Shown here in pieces: positions 13,001 through 22,430 of a stretch of DNA of 64,000 nucleotides (positions are counted from its first letter, which is position 1; every line of letters starts with the position of its first letter). The stretch covers positions 95,605,388-95,669,387 of the forward strand of contig NC_084828.1 in assembly GCF_033115175.1 (NCBI RefSeq). Direction: 5' to 3'. The position numbers were made by a program, and so were the translations under genes. Source of the DNA: Lepus europaeus. Its lineage: Eukaryota > Chordata > Mammalia > Lagomorpha > Leporidae. The notes beneath the pieces are model-generated. The model did no database searches. It saw nothing but the letters and a program-made list of their open reading frames with translations, and had not been told where the DNA came from.

Positions 13001-16000
13001 GACTTATACAGTAAACAGTAGAGGGTGGGGGAACAACAGAAAAGGTACTTTATAATTTGTACCGCTAACGTTTTTCTAACAGCTGAACTGTTGAAAGCAA
13101 AAAAGGGAATAAAGCACTATTATATACCCTGAACTAGCTATCTTGTTAAGTGTATGACACCCCTCTAAGAAAAGCTATTGTACTCAAGCAATAACCCTTG
13201 TCAAAATGTTTAAACTGAAACAATGTTAAGACTCATCCTTGTGTATTTGGTACATATGTATAGTAATATTAAAGCTTAAATGGTCATAGTTTCCCCCTAA
13301 TGCCACATGGAAAAAAACTGCAGTCACACCAAAAGGACTACTACCTTGTCAGTGCTCTGCTTGGATTTTGGACCAATTACCATCCTGGTGACACTGCTGA
13401 AAGGCTTAACAGAAAACATTCTATACACTGTTCAGCACTCAAGAAGGGTCAGAGCACTTTAAGAGTCTGGGACAGGGACAGGTGGCACAGATCACTCCAA
13501 CTCTATGCACTCATTCCCCAGGACCAACAAAGCTAAAGAGGGACAACATGAAGCCAAATTGTTACCCATGCTAGAGAGCTCACTGCTGCCTGCCATTGAA
13601 CTACAAAGCGTTATTTTAAAATTGCATTTCAATCATTTGACTAAGCAGTTAAAATTAGAATTACCTAATTTAAACGTTTCCCTTGGAAGGCACTTCTTTA
13701 CCCTGTATATATTTTCTTCTATTAAACAAATAATGCATGCATGTTTAGCAAAATATACAGGGACACATAAACAGACTAGTAATTACTTAGCGTAGTGCTT
13801 TCTGATTCCAGATTACTTCTTATCTTAACTTCATTTTTATTTCTTTTCTTCATTCTTCCGTTTCAAATTCTGACTTCTTTCATCTTCCCCACTTCACACA
13901 AATTGCTCAATATTCTACAAGTGGGACTTCTGGTCTGATAATTAGCATGCATTCTTTCTTTTATTTTTTCAAATTTCAGCTTCACTTATTCCTGAGCTTC
14001 AAATACTCATTTATAAAACTTGTCAAATGACGACTTCCGCATTTTCCTTCTTCAACATTAACCTTAATAGAAAAAGAACAGGATGAAGAATATTTTAAAA
14101 CTCCAGGATAAAATCCAGTGCCAAAACTGAAACTAGAAAAAAAAAATCTTTTTTTTTTTTGGATTAAAAAAAAAAAAAACTAGAATATGCAGCTCAAAAA
14201 ACTGAAACTACCGTTTTTCTTTGGTTCTAGAATATATATGGTAATCTCATTTGTCTACTCCAAATAGATTTACCATGCTTAAACTGAACGTGAAGTGCGC
14301 CACTGAACATTTACTGTTCATTTAACATTTTAAGAACTAGAATTACATTTCACACTTCTTAACTTATTGTATTCAATACAAAATGTTAAGTGTCAAAAGC
14401 ACATCTCTAGTAAAAAAAAGTGACACATCAATACAAAAGTGCAAGAAAGGAAAGCACGGACAATTCATTTGCACAATGACAAAGGCTCAGGGTTAAAGAG
14501 GCTTACAATATTGTGACTTGTCTAGATAGGATAAAGAAAACATTTATTGTCACACATTTTTGCACTGCATATTTAGAAGAGTTCTGTAAAAGACAAGGTC
14601 GGGGAACCTGACAATTTGGAATTGTTGCGTTCAACCCACCCCTGGGAAAGGTGCTGAAGTGAGATTAGTATGCCTGGTCCAGTTACTAACCTTAGAATTA
14701 ATATAAAAAAACAATCAGGTCAACCAGCTACTATATGCCAGAAGCTACAAAGGAAATCAAAACAAGCTTGAATCCAACAGTGATATGTTCAAGAATTTTG
14801 TTGTAAAATTTTTCCCTCAATGAACAAAATATTAGAGTCTTCTGGATATCTGAAAGAAAATTCTATTTAAAAGGTGGCAATATTAGGAGAAAATTACGGC
14901 TCACCTCCTCAAATAATTAATTTAAGCCTTAATTTCATAAATCAGTAAAGTATAACAGAGTCTTGTGCAATCTAAGCAAATACTGCCTTAAAAGCATCTA
15001 GTTTTCCTATCATTTCCTAGTTTTATTTTCCTTCTGAAAAACAAAGCTTTCTTAAAAGACAACTATAGCTGTTGTAGGTATTGTTAAAAGCCTAATTTCC
15101 AGGTTAGTTTAAAAAAAAAAATACTGTTTATTTACTCTGGAAAATAGTTTAAACAGCTTTTTATTTAGGGGAGTCCTAGCAATTGGCTTTTAATATCCAT
15201 CACTAAAATGTAATGGGAAACGTTTTCTGGCAACACAAATGTAATCGTGGAATCAGAATGCCCAAGCAGGTTTCCTTAGGGCTTCCTAATGGCAAAGATA
15301 ATAGGGCTTAGATGCAGAAGATACTGGAAAATAAAGACCAAAGCCCTAGTTGTCACAACTGCTTTCAAAACTGACGCCTTCCTGCGGTTATTTTATTACC
15401 CATTCTGTAATCATCTTCTTATTTTCTAAGAACAAACCCACTACTAGATAACATAAATATTAGGCTTTATTTCAACTCAGCTGCTAAATTCAAGTGGCCA
15501 CTTCATAAAACCAGAAGACCAACTAGTGGGCTAAGGTCATACATATTGTTAAGAGATCCTACTTATGAGATAAACAACTTGTCCCATCAATACAGATTTT
15601 GTTAAAAAATGTTTCTAGGGGCTACAACTGAAATCAGCTTAAAACATTAAACACCCAAAAACTCATGAGGTTGATTAACAAGGTAATTTTTTGGGGGGTG
15701 AGGGCCACAAGGCCAAAGAAAAACACATCTTGCCATGGAATGTTCAAAGCTGATTATCAGTAAATTATGTATTTTTTCTGCAACCAGTCTACCAGAAGGT
15801 TGGAAAGACAGAAAAATTCTCAGACTGACAAGTCTCTGGAGAGAAACAAAACTGCCTGTATCAGCTTAAGTCTCCAATTCTCTCAGTACTCTCCAGTAAA
15901 AACAAGTATGCTTTCTCTTTCTCAGATTACCTTTTAATCTGAGATTTAAGCACAAAAATTAATGCAAAAAAGAGGGCCTTATCCAAACTGCCATGTGACA

Positions 16001-19000
16001 ATCTATGACAAAACCAACATCTGAAAATAACATCTATAACCCAATTCAAAGCAAAGATCTTTGGAATCTGAAGACTGTAATCTGCTATAGTAACTTTTTG
16101 ACTTGTGACTTTACAACACCAAGACAATACCTAATTCCATGTGACTCACACTTCAAAATACTAATCTGGGTAAAAAAAACACTTAAAATTCCTAAACAAT
16201 CATAATAACTTGCAAGAAAATCATACAATTATGTATAAATACAAAACCATGCTGAAGCTCATATACAAAATTGTAGTGGTCCCTGCCTTGGGCACAGTGT
16301 GAACTATGGAAGCATTGTTTGATGTGTTATTGGAATTGGGGGGAAAGGCTATAAAAGGTGAATTCCATCAACACTTCATCTGAATTCCTCTTCAATCTTT
16401 CAATACAATTGGTAGTACTTACCTTGTAAAATCACTTGCAATTTCAGCTGGAAAATGTCACCTTTTAGTTCCAGATAATATCCACATATTAAAGCATTAT
16501 TTAAAAACCAAGGGAAAAAATATTTCAATCTGGCTTCAAGAGACTCATTCCTAACTAGACTCCTGGTGAAAAACAATGCAAAAACTATAAACTATTTACT
16601 CCTCCCTCCCTCCCCTTGTTGACATGAATTCATCCTTTGTTAAGGAATTTGGTGCGATGCCTACAATTCTTCAGAAAGAAACAGATTCAGAGAGGTTTCA
16701 GTTTCGAAAATTAGAATTTATAAAGTTAGAGCTAAAAATAAGACTACAAAAAGACATCCCAAGATTAAGCAGAAGAAGAAGAAAAAACTGCAGAATCTGA
16801 AAGGCAGTTTGATGGGATGGTATATCCAGACACTGTTCATTTCTGTGAAGAGTAAGAATAAAGATAATGTACCTATGTTGCAAAACAGCCAATATTCTAT
16901 CAGACTATTTGCTGGGTCAAAACATACTTGCTTAAAACAACTATCGTAATTCTTGATAGCTTGACAAATTTAAAACGTCTGTTCCAGAGTTTCTGAATTC
17001 TTTATGTAAACACCCATTTGCAGAAACCAATTACAATCACAAGGGGGGGGGGGCGGGGCGGGGAGAACATTGAGTGCAACACCAGATAACAAAAACTTCA
17101 CAGGCTCTATACATTGTGTCCACCAAGGTTACCCCCAAACTCACTACCAGCTCATGTTCTTACACTCCCGACTGTGATGTGATGTAATTACTTAGTGCCC
17201 TCCCCTCCACACTCCCCCGGAGAAAAGGTGCTAGTCAATGCCTGTACAAAATGCAAGTAGTTTTGGGAAGCACTCGAAGAGATTTTAAGCCTGGAGATAA
17301 GATTTCACCTTTGCCTATGGTTTGGTCAGTCACGAAGTCAACTTTGAGATGAGGGGAGTAACACTACACAAATGGAGAATGAGGGGTACACTGAACCACA
17401 GTTGTCACTGTATTCATTCAATATACTTCTGCATTAGGTGACCAAACAGAGGATAATTTATTCCACAAGCTGATTCTGTTCAGGAAAGTTAACAACTTAG
17501 TCTGAAGGTGGGCGGGGACTGGAGATGGTGTGGGAGTGTCTGAATCACAAGACAGGTAAGAGGGCGAGATTTCCAGAGCTTGAGGATTTGTACTAGTTAC
17601 TCAAATTAACTGCAACAGTCCAGAATGTTTGAGTCTAGAGATCTTAGAAAACCTATTTATACCAGGCATGTCCAAGATTATTACTTTGAACATGTTTTTT
17701 CACTACTTTCATGCCCATCATACTTAACTGTTTCACCTTGCAATACTTTGTTTCCTTGAGCTTTATGGTTTTGCCAAACATTCTTTGGAAGTCCAGACAC
17801 ATGTTTTAGGTGTATTCCAACCACTTAAAGGTTCCAACTGGCCAGCCAACACACCAACACCCAACTAAACAATGGGGAAGTATTCTACAACTTTAAAAAT
17901 TTCTTAAAAAGTCTGACAAGGTAAGAAATTATTTTTGACACCCAACTTTTACTTTCCTTCCCCGATTTAGAGGACACTTTATTCAGGTATGCGACTAACA
18001 CTGGAATCTTATCTTTTACTAGTAGGAAATTATGTAGGACCAATTTAAAAATTTCAGACCAGTGACTTTTCTTTTTCAGGTGTTATCTCCAACTTGAAGT
18101 ATTTCCCCATCCGAATGTAAAATATCCCATTCTTTGGGCAAACTTCCAGCTATGTAACCTCTCACTGTTTTCAACAGAGAGCTACTCAAAAACCACTTTG
18201 TATTTCATGAGCAGTTATAAAGGTACCCAGTAACTGTTGTCTAATAACGAAGACTTTAGAATCACTTGCCTTCCAACCCAAACATCAATGACTAGCATTA
18301 ACAGTCTAACTTATTGGCAGCCACCAGAACTTACAACTTTTAACAACTCCTAAATACATCCCACGCTTTCTTACCCTAGGAAACCAAGAGCCGAAGAAAA
18401 TCCCACACCTCCTGATGCCACCGAAGTCAATCTCTTAAGGAAAAAACAAAATCTAAACTCCCAATAACCATCTGAGCACGTTCAAGACCACTTTGGTTGC
18501 CAAGAGCTAACAAAATGCTACTTCTTTCGAAAACAGCCTTCTGAGGAACCACCTACATCGTTTGCGAAGACCGAGAATCTGACAAATTTTCCATCTTAAG
18601 GTGCCTCTACAAGGGGGGAAGCTAAACAGGCAACAAATTGTCGCGCGTACACGCAACCACTGAGTCCTGTAACAGCCTCAAAAATCCTTTTCTGGCGTAG
18701 CCCTTTAACCAATCCTCCCTCTCCTCCAGGCTCACACACGGAGGCCCCTCCGCCCCGCCGTTACCCCTCGCCATCTCACCAACTCCCAGCTAGCTGCGGA
18801 AACAACCCCCGGGACAGAACTGGGCCCGACGCGCACGCCGCGCCTCGGCCTCAAAACAAAGGAAATGACGGCGCCATAGCTCGTTGCCCGCCAATTTCCC
18901 CTTCACCATCCCGTGGAAAACTCCGCTCCAGAAATACGCCCTAGCGACCTTGGGATCTACTCTAACGGGGCACTGGTTATGCGTTTTACCTTAAAAAAAA

Positions 19001-19717
19001 AAAAAAAAAAAAAACCCTTTTGTATCCGAAAAAAGCACTCCGATTAAGCCAGAAACAAAGCCCGCGCGCAGTCCCCTCCAGCTAACCGGCTCAGAACCAA
19101 GGCCTAGCTCAGGCCAGTCCCCATCTTTCAGGAGGCCCCAAAACCGCCCCCGGCACGTACCGACGCCGAGCCCACCTCCCCTTCTGAACACCCGGCGAGG
19201 GCCCCCCCTCCCCGACCCCCAGAGCGCCGTCCTCCCAGCACCGCACCACGCGGCTCCGAGGCGCGGCCCCGTGCGCGTGGACGCGCGGCCGCTCCGCCAT
19301 TTTGTGCCGCTGGCAGCGCGCCCGGCCCGCCAGCCCAAGATGGCTGCGGCGAGGCTTCGCAGGCGAGCAACGGCGACATCCGAGGCCGCTCCCCTCCCCC
19401 AACACCGCGGGGACGCAGCGGCCATTTTTAATTACCCCCTCCCCATAACGGAAAAAACGGCTGTCTCGGGGGCGAAGACGCGCAGCCCCGCCGCGGGCCT
19501 GCCTCACGCCTCACGCCGCCATCCACCAGCGCTCTGAACAACCCCGTCTCCTTTCCCTCCCGGCTTCAGACTTCGGAGCCTCCAACGCCCCCGCCTCCCG
19601 GCCTGAGGCCGATGGGCCTAGAAAAAGACTCAAAAAAGAGGCTGGGACCACACGGCCACCCCCTACACCACCTCAACATACCCGCTCGCCGTAGTTCTGC
19701 TCGCCGCTGTCGCTCAT
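1425..19717 (-). CDS. TRA2B: Transformer-2 protein homolog beta (SR-like splicing factor), whole gene
   Basis: TRA2B is a nuclear splicing regulator that binds GAA/AGAA-rich exonic enhancers and promotes exon inclusion. Nine coding segments (19717-19682, 9055-8922, 7919-7757, 6534-6346, 4247-4132, 3469-3386, 2471-2412, 1957-1884, 1435-1425) total 867 nt, that is 288 codons plus TGA, the length known for the mammalian protein. All junctions are GT/AG and keep one frame. The layout seen is RS1 (about residues 13-111), one RRM (about 118-196, RNP2 near 120-125 and RNP1 RGFAFVYF at 159-166), a glycine-rich linker (242-249) and RS2 up to the C-terminal PRRY. No broken codon or missing RNP residue was seen, so this is the functional locus and not a retrocopy. 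Introns 4, 5 and 7 carry old C-SINEs; introns 3, 6 and 8 show nothing else. A poison exon lies between the first two coding exons. Confidence 0.97.
1884..1957 (-). CDS. TRA2B: TRA2B exon 9 (residues 261-286, RS2)
   Basis: The 74-nt exon encodes [20 protein letters not shown] and SYSP, the second RS domain. The acceptor is TTTACAG; the donor is GTAAGT at 1883-1878. The last codon is split as C|GT. Confidence 0.96.
2412..2471 (-). CDS. TRA2B: TRA2B exon 8 (residues 241-261, Gly run)
   Basis: The 60-nt exon encodes eight consecutive glycines followed by [11 protein letters not shown]. The acceptor is TCTTCCAG; the donor is GTATGC at 2411-2406. The glycine run is coded by mixed GGT/GGA/GGC codons, so it is not a simple trinucleotide repeat. 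Confidence 0.95.
2573..2812 (-). mobile_element. C-SINE (form A, diverged) in TRA2B intron 7
   Basis: TTTTATTTATTTG start, the typical GCCAAGAGCCAGGA core and a worn head. It lies antisense to the SINE at 2945, in the same intron. Confidence 0.8.
2945..3238 (+). mobile_element. C-SINE (form A) in TRA2B intron 7
   Basis: Head GGGGCCAGTGCTATGGGGTA, full core, tail CTTCAAATAAAAGAATG. It forms an inverted pair with the copy at 2573-2812. Confidence 0.85.
3386..3469 (-). CDS. TRA2B: TRA2B exon 7 (residues 213-241)
   Basis: The 84-nt exon encodes the Tyr/Asp/Arg-rich segment [20 protein letters not shown] up to SRSYR. The acceptor is ATTCCTAG before 3469; the donor is GTAAG at 3385-3381. The end codon is split as AG|A. 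Confidence 0.96.
4132..4247 (-). CDS. TRA2B: TRA2B exon 6 (residues 175-213, end of RRM and linker)
   Basis: The 116-nt exon encodes [20 protein letters not shown] and then the [17 protein letters not shown] linker that follows the RRM. The acceptor is TTTTGAAG; the donor is GTAAGT at 4131-4126. The final Tyr codon is split as TA|T. Confidence 0.97.
4793..5030 (+). mobile_element. C-SINE, strongly diverged, TRA2B intron 5
   Basis: Recognisable by GGCACAAGATTCTGC near the head and by TGGAGTTCCTGGATCC and GTGAACCAGTAGATAAA near the end; no A tail is left. Confidence 0.65.
5488..5783 (+). mobile_element. C-SINE, diverged, TRA2B intron 5
   Basis: Core GGAAAGCAGCAGAGG, GAATGAACCAGCAGATGGAA and tail TTTCAAATTAAAAAG; the head is worn. 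Confidence 0.8.
6346..6534 (-). CDS. TRA2B: TRA2B exon 5 (residues 112-174, core of the RRM)
   Basis: The 189-nt exon begins [15 protein letters not shown] and includes both RNP2 (about 120-125) and RNP1 (RGFAFVYF, 159-166), the RNA-contacting strands of the RNA-recognition motif. The acceptor is TTCCAG; the donor is GTAAGT. It starts and ends in phase 0. Confidence 0.97.
7366..7623 (+). mobile_element. C-SINE variant with near-intact tRNA boxes, TRA2B intron 4
   Basis: Head GGGGCCGGGCACTTGGCCTA, then a box B-like GGTTCGATACC and an AAATAAATAAAAT tail. The body differs from its neighbours (for example CCCATGTCGGAGTACC), which suggests a separate subfamily. Confidence 0.8.
7757..7919 (-). CDS. 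TRA2B: TRA2B exon 4 (residues 57-111, rest of RS1)
   Basis: The 163-nt exon carries dense SR/RS dipeptides, then HSHSHSP and [11 protein letters not shown]. The acceptor is TTGCAG before 7919; the donor is GTAAGA at 7756-7751. Codon 101 is an ATG (7789-7787), which matches the start of the known 188-residue isoform lacking RS1. Confidence 0.96.
8922..9055 (-). CDS. TRA2B: TRA2B exon 3 (residues 13-57, first RS part)
   Basis: This 134-nt exon encodes the serine/arginine-rich start of RS1, beginning [15 protein letters not shown]. The acceptor is TGTAG before 9055; the donor is GTAAG at 8921-8917. The last codon is split as AG|G. RS domains mediate contacts with other SR proteins and are phosphorylated by SR-protein kinases. 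In the known short isoform this exon is skipped. Confidence 0.96.
9056..13786 (-). other. TRA2B intron between poison exon and exon 3
   Basis: It is 4.7 kb, AT-rich, and contains no recognisable full SINE, LTR or other gene. The one clear irregularity is a 39-base A run at 9973-10011 preceded by a short GGCCGG-containing head. Short open frames here lack splice sites, codon bias or family resemblance. Confidence 0.8.
9973..10011 (+). repeat. A39 homopolymer with SINE-like mini head
   Basis: A pure run of 39 A follows GGCCGGCAGCTAAGTAGCAC, which begins like a C-SINE head and breaks off. An AAATAAATAAAT tract lies just before it. It may be a deleted SINE or a plain A tract. Confidence 0.5.
13787..14062 (-). 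other. TRA2B: TRA2B poison exon (exon 2), 276 nt, with in-frame stop
   Basis: The acceptor is a strong pyrimidine tract ending CTATTAAG just above 14062; the donor is GTAATT at 13786-13781. The exon is exactly 276 nt, which from memory is the size of the ultraconserved exon 2 of human TRA2B. Read from the phase-0 end of exon 1 it gives 26 codons and then TGA at 13984-13982, about 195 nt before the next junction, so inclusion should abolish the full-length protein and may trigger nonsense-mediated decay. The stretch at roughly 13830-13895 reads as GAA/AGAA-rich on the minus strand, which is the binding preference of TRA2B itself. The established model is that high TRA2B protein drives inclusion of this exon and so lowers its own output. 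The identification rests on position, length, splice sites and motif content; conservation could not be computed here. Confidence 0.9.
17043..17065 (+). repeat. G-rich tract with quadruplex potential
   Basis: Eleven Gs, then two GGGG runs separated by single Cs, lie on the plus strand. The gene is transcribed from the minus strand, so the G-rich strand is the transcription template and the RNA is C-rich. Confidence 0.6.
19294..19430. promoter_or_regulatory. Cluster of YY1-like motifs at the start of intron 1
   Basis: CCGCCATTTTG (19294-19304), AAGATGGCTGC (19337-19347) and GGCCATTTTTA (19420-19430) resemble YY1 sites in both orientations, within 400 nt of exon 1. Confidence 0.35.
19682..19717 (-). 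CDS. TRA2B: TRA2B exon 1, coding part (residues 1-12)
   Basis: It reads [12 protein letters not shown] from the ATG at 19717-19715, then a GTATGT donor at 19681-19676. The exon ends in phase 0, so any inserted exon is read from its first base. The 5' UTR continues to higher coordinates; its start cannot be fixed from sequence alone. Confidence 0.95.
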
Positions 19718-19908
19718 GACTCCTGGCTGCTGTCGCCGCTCGCTGTGCTTCAACCGAAGCTGTCAACCTCTTGCGCCTTCTTTAAAGAGGTTCCGCCGCA
19801 GCCTCGCACGACGCTGGTGTCCGAGCCGCCCAGAGCCGAAGCGCTCCGCACCGCCTCCGCACGGGCTCTAACTCTACCGGACGTGACGCGGCCCTCCTTA
19901 GCTCGGCT

Positions 19909-19950
19909 CCGCCCCCTCCCAGAACGCGCGCTTTCTTGGCCCCGCCCCCC
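19909..19950. promoter_or_regulatory. Two GC boxes upstream of TRA2B
   Basis: CCGCCCCC at 19909-19916 and CCCGCCCCCC at 19941-19950 are SP/KLF-type sites about 200 nt upstream of the start codon. Binding is inferred from motif only. Confidence 0.5.
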
Positions 19951-20001
19951 TCTGCCTTCTGTGTCTTCTCTGTCCCGCGGCGGCGCGGCCCGAACCGGAT
20001 C

Positions 20002-20009
20002 TGACGTCA
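20002..20009. promoter_or_regulatory. Perfect CRE palindrome TGACGTCA
   Basis: The full 8-bp cAMP-response element lies inside the CpG island, about 285 nt upstream of the TRA2B start codon. CREB/ATF binding is inferred. Confidence 0.55.
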
Positions 20010-20156
20010 GCCTCGTCTCAGCCCTCCCCCCACACACACCCTGCGCGGCCCCACCCCCATCTGCAGGCCCCTAGCAAGGCGGGAAAGCGAGCGTGTAGGA
20101 TGACTTCCGCGGTGGGCGCCATGGGCCGCAGTGATGTCAACTGCTACGCCTAATCC

Positions 20157-20171
20157 CTTCTGGAACTTTCC
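20157..20171. promoter_or_regulatory. Three-unit heat-shock element upstream of TRA2B
   Basis: The sequence CTTCTGGAACTTTCC contains three alternating units TTC-2-GAA-2-TTC with exact spacing, the HSF1 trimer consensus. It lies about 440 nt upstream of the ATG. I recall reports that HSF1 and ETS1 control the human gene; CTTCCG (an ETS core) occurs nearby at about 20104-20109. Confidence 0.55.
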
Positions 20172-20653
20172 AGGGAAACTGTGGGCGGGGGGGTGGGATG
20201 CAGCGAGGAAGGAAACACCCCACCTCCCCGTTTCTCCTATCCTTTAATCCTTTCTTCTGCCTTGTGACTAGTTTTGTGCCTTAACCTTGGCTGAAGGGGG
20301 TGGATAGCCATACACTTGGTTCTAGTTTAGATTCTGTTTATTTAGACGTAGTTGTAGATCTTTTCTGCCTGAAGAAGCCATCTTTATAAAAAAGCCAAAT
20401 CCTGAGAGACAGGAGTCAGACACAATCTGTGTTCCGAAAAAAGTCAGATGTCTGAAACAAAGGAGAACCTTTAAGCACATTTACACACTCTAAGTGCTAG
20501 AGGCGCATACAATAGTGGTGTCTCAAGGAGGGAAGATTAAGTCTGGCATTATCCAAGAGCTTTTAGTTGGACATGGTGAGAAGAGTTCACACGTGGAAGT
20601 TGATTGCGGGATCCCTCAGTACATCAGTATCCCTAACCATAAAAAAGAGTTGT

Positions 20654-20900
20654 GGGCAGGTGTTTATTCTCATAGAATGCCTGCCTCCAACTGCTGATTG
20701 TGCCTTCTTGCTAATGCAGACTCTGGGATGTTAATGCAGTGGTGATGGCTCAAACTGCTGTGTCCCTGCAAGAAACTGGAGCTCTGTATTGAGGTCCTGG
20801 CTTCAGACTTCAGCCTGGCCCAGCCCCAGTCATGGCTGGCATTGGGGAAGTGAACCAGCAAGTGGACACCCCTCCTTCCATCTTCTTTCCCCACCCCCCG
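20654..20900 (+). mobile_element. C-SINE, strongly diverged, upstream of TRA2B
   Basis: CAGCCTGGCCCAGCCCCAGT and GGGGAAGTGAACCAGCAAGT are still readable. It is the first repeat upstream of the promoter. Confidence 0.65.
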
Positions 20901-20950
20901 GGGAAAAAAAGTAACTTTGAGCCCTGTATAGGATGATTTTAGGTACAACT

Positions 20951-21262
20951 CATGAGCTGGCATTATGGCATATTGGGTTTAGCTGCTACCTGTGATGGTG
21001 GTATCCCATGTGGGCTCCAGTTTCAGTGTTGGTTTCTCTACTTTCAATCCAGCTCCCTGCTAATGGCCTGGGAAAAGCACTGGAAGCTGTCCCAAGTGTT
21101 TGGGCCACTGCCACCCACATGGGAAGCCCACATGAGGCTCCTGGCTTCAGCCTGGCCCAGCCCTGGCCTTTGCAGGCATCTGAGAAGTGTGCCAGCAGAT
21201 CAAAGATCTCTGTCTCTCCCACTCTCTCTGTAACTGACTTTCAAACAAACAAATCTTTAAAA
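20951..21262 (+). mobile_element. C-SINE (form A)
   Basis: The head is worn to GAGCTGGCATTATGGCATAT; a full core and tail TTTCAAACAAACAAATCTTT are present. Confidence 0.85.
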
Positions 21263-22430
21263 AGATATAACTCATGTACCATGTGGTTTTCCCATTTAAA
21301 GTGCACAATTAAAATGGTTTTGTATATTCACAGAATTGTGTGACCATCACAATTTCAGTCTCATCACATCCAAAGAAACCTTTACTCTTTGTTTTCTCTT
21401 TCTCCCTCCCTCTCTAAAATTCTCCCAGTCTTAGGCAATCAAAAGCCTATTTTTCTGCACTAGATTTGCCTGTTCTGGATATTTTGTATGAATGGAATCA
21501 TGTAGTATGGAGTCCATTGTAACTGGCTTTTTAGCATAATATTTTCAATATTCATCCATGTTGTAAATATACTGGTATCTCACTCCTTTTTTATTGTTAT
21601 TTTACATTCCATTGTATGGATGTATCATTTTTTCCCATTTGATACACTTTTGGGGCTGTGAACATTGATGTACAAAATTTTTGTATGAGTATGTTTTTTT
21701 AAAAAAGATTTATTTATTTATTTGAAAGTCAGAGTTACACACAGAGAGAAGGAGAGGCAGAGAGAGAGAGAGGTCTTCCATCCACTGGTTCACTTCCCAA
21801 TTGGCCGCAACAGCTGGAGCTGCACTGATCCAAAGCCAAGAGCCAGGAGCTTCCTCCCGGTCTCCCACACGGGTGCAGGGGCCCAAGGGCTTGGGACATC
21901 TTGTACTGCTTTCCCAGGCTATAGCTGAGAGCTGGATCGGAAGTGGAGCAGCCTGGTCTCAAACCAGCGCCCATATGGGATGCCGGCCCTTCAGGCCAGG
22001 GCGTTAACCCGCTGCGCCACAGTGCCGGCCCCCATGAGTATCTGTTTTCATTTTTCTGGGGGACATGCTTCAAAGTGGAGTTGCTAGATCCTTCAGTATC
22101 TATATGATTAACTTTCTGAGGAGCCACCAAACTATTTCCACATCACCCGAGTTTCTTTTACATTTTCCATCACCACCAGCATGGTGTGAAGCTTTCACTT
22201 TCTCTATAACCTCATCGATACTTGTTAGTCTGCCTTAAAGAAAATGTATTGCCATCTTAGTGGTTATCAAATGGTATCTGGTGGTTTTGGTTCACATTTC
22301 TCTCACAATAATAATGCTAATATTTTCATATGTTTACTGGCTGTTTGTAGCTCTTTTTAGAGAAATGTCTGTTCTGATACTTTGCCCACTTTCAATGTTA
22401 TTAATCTTTTTATTACTGAGTGTAAGTTGG
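21263..22430 (-). mobile_element. Old L1-type 3' region remnant, interrupted by a SINE
   Basis: AT-rich sequence resembles the widespread mammalian L1 end region in antisense: TATTCACAGAATTGTGTGAC, GAATGGAATCATGTAGTATG and TTCCATTGTATGGATGTATC occur in the expected order, then GGTTTTGGTTCACATTTCTC and GAGAAATGTCTGTTC after the SINE. Orientation and family are inferred from memory of such repeats. No reading frame survives. Confidence 0.55.
21695..22031 (-). mobile_element. C-SINE (form A) inside the L1 remnant
   Basis: Complete copy ending GCGCCACAGTGCCGGCCCCC. ATGAGTAT flanks it on both sides (near 21684 and 22033) as the target duplication, so it postdates the L1 piece. Confidence 0.9.

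Larger units (their letters stand above)
14063..19681 (-). other. TRA2B intron between exon 1 and poison exon
   Basis: It is 5.6 kb without any recognised interspersed repeat. It holds a G-rich tract at 17043-17065, an A22 run near 18991-19012, and the CpG-rich first kilobase downstream of the promoter. I see no further exon that I can support. Confidence 0.8.
18700..20175. promoter_or_regulatory. CpG island covering TRA2B promoter and exon 1
   Basis: CpG density rises sharply from about 18.7 kb and falls off near 20.17 kb, with many GCG/CGC steps against an otherwise CpG-poor window. It brackets the ATG at 19717 and fits the promoter of a broadly expressed gene. No TATA box was seen close upstream of exon 1. 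Confidence 0.85.

Noticed and set aside
13300..13795. 78- and 96-codon plus-strand frames next to the poison exon
   Set aside because: They are antisense to TRA2B, with no family resemblance. Sequence constraint here is better explained by the minus-strand exon.
14152..14180. T-run and A-run forming a possible hairpin upstream of the poison exon
   Set aside because: The homopolymer pairing is weak and common in AT-rich intron; there is no independent support.
18991..19537. Several 83-144 codon frames in the CpG island
   Set aside because: High GC removes stop codons by chance. The frames are Arg/Gly/Ala-rich, overlap on both strands and lie in TRA2B intron 1.
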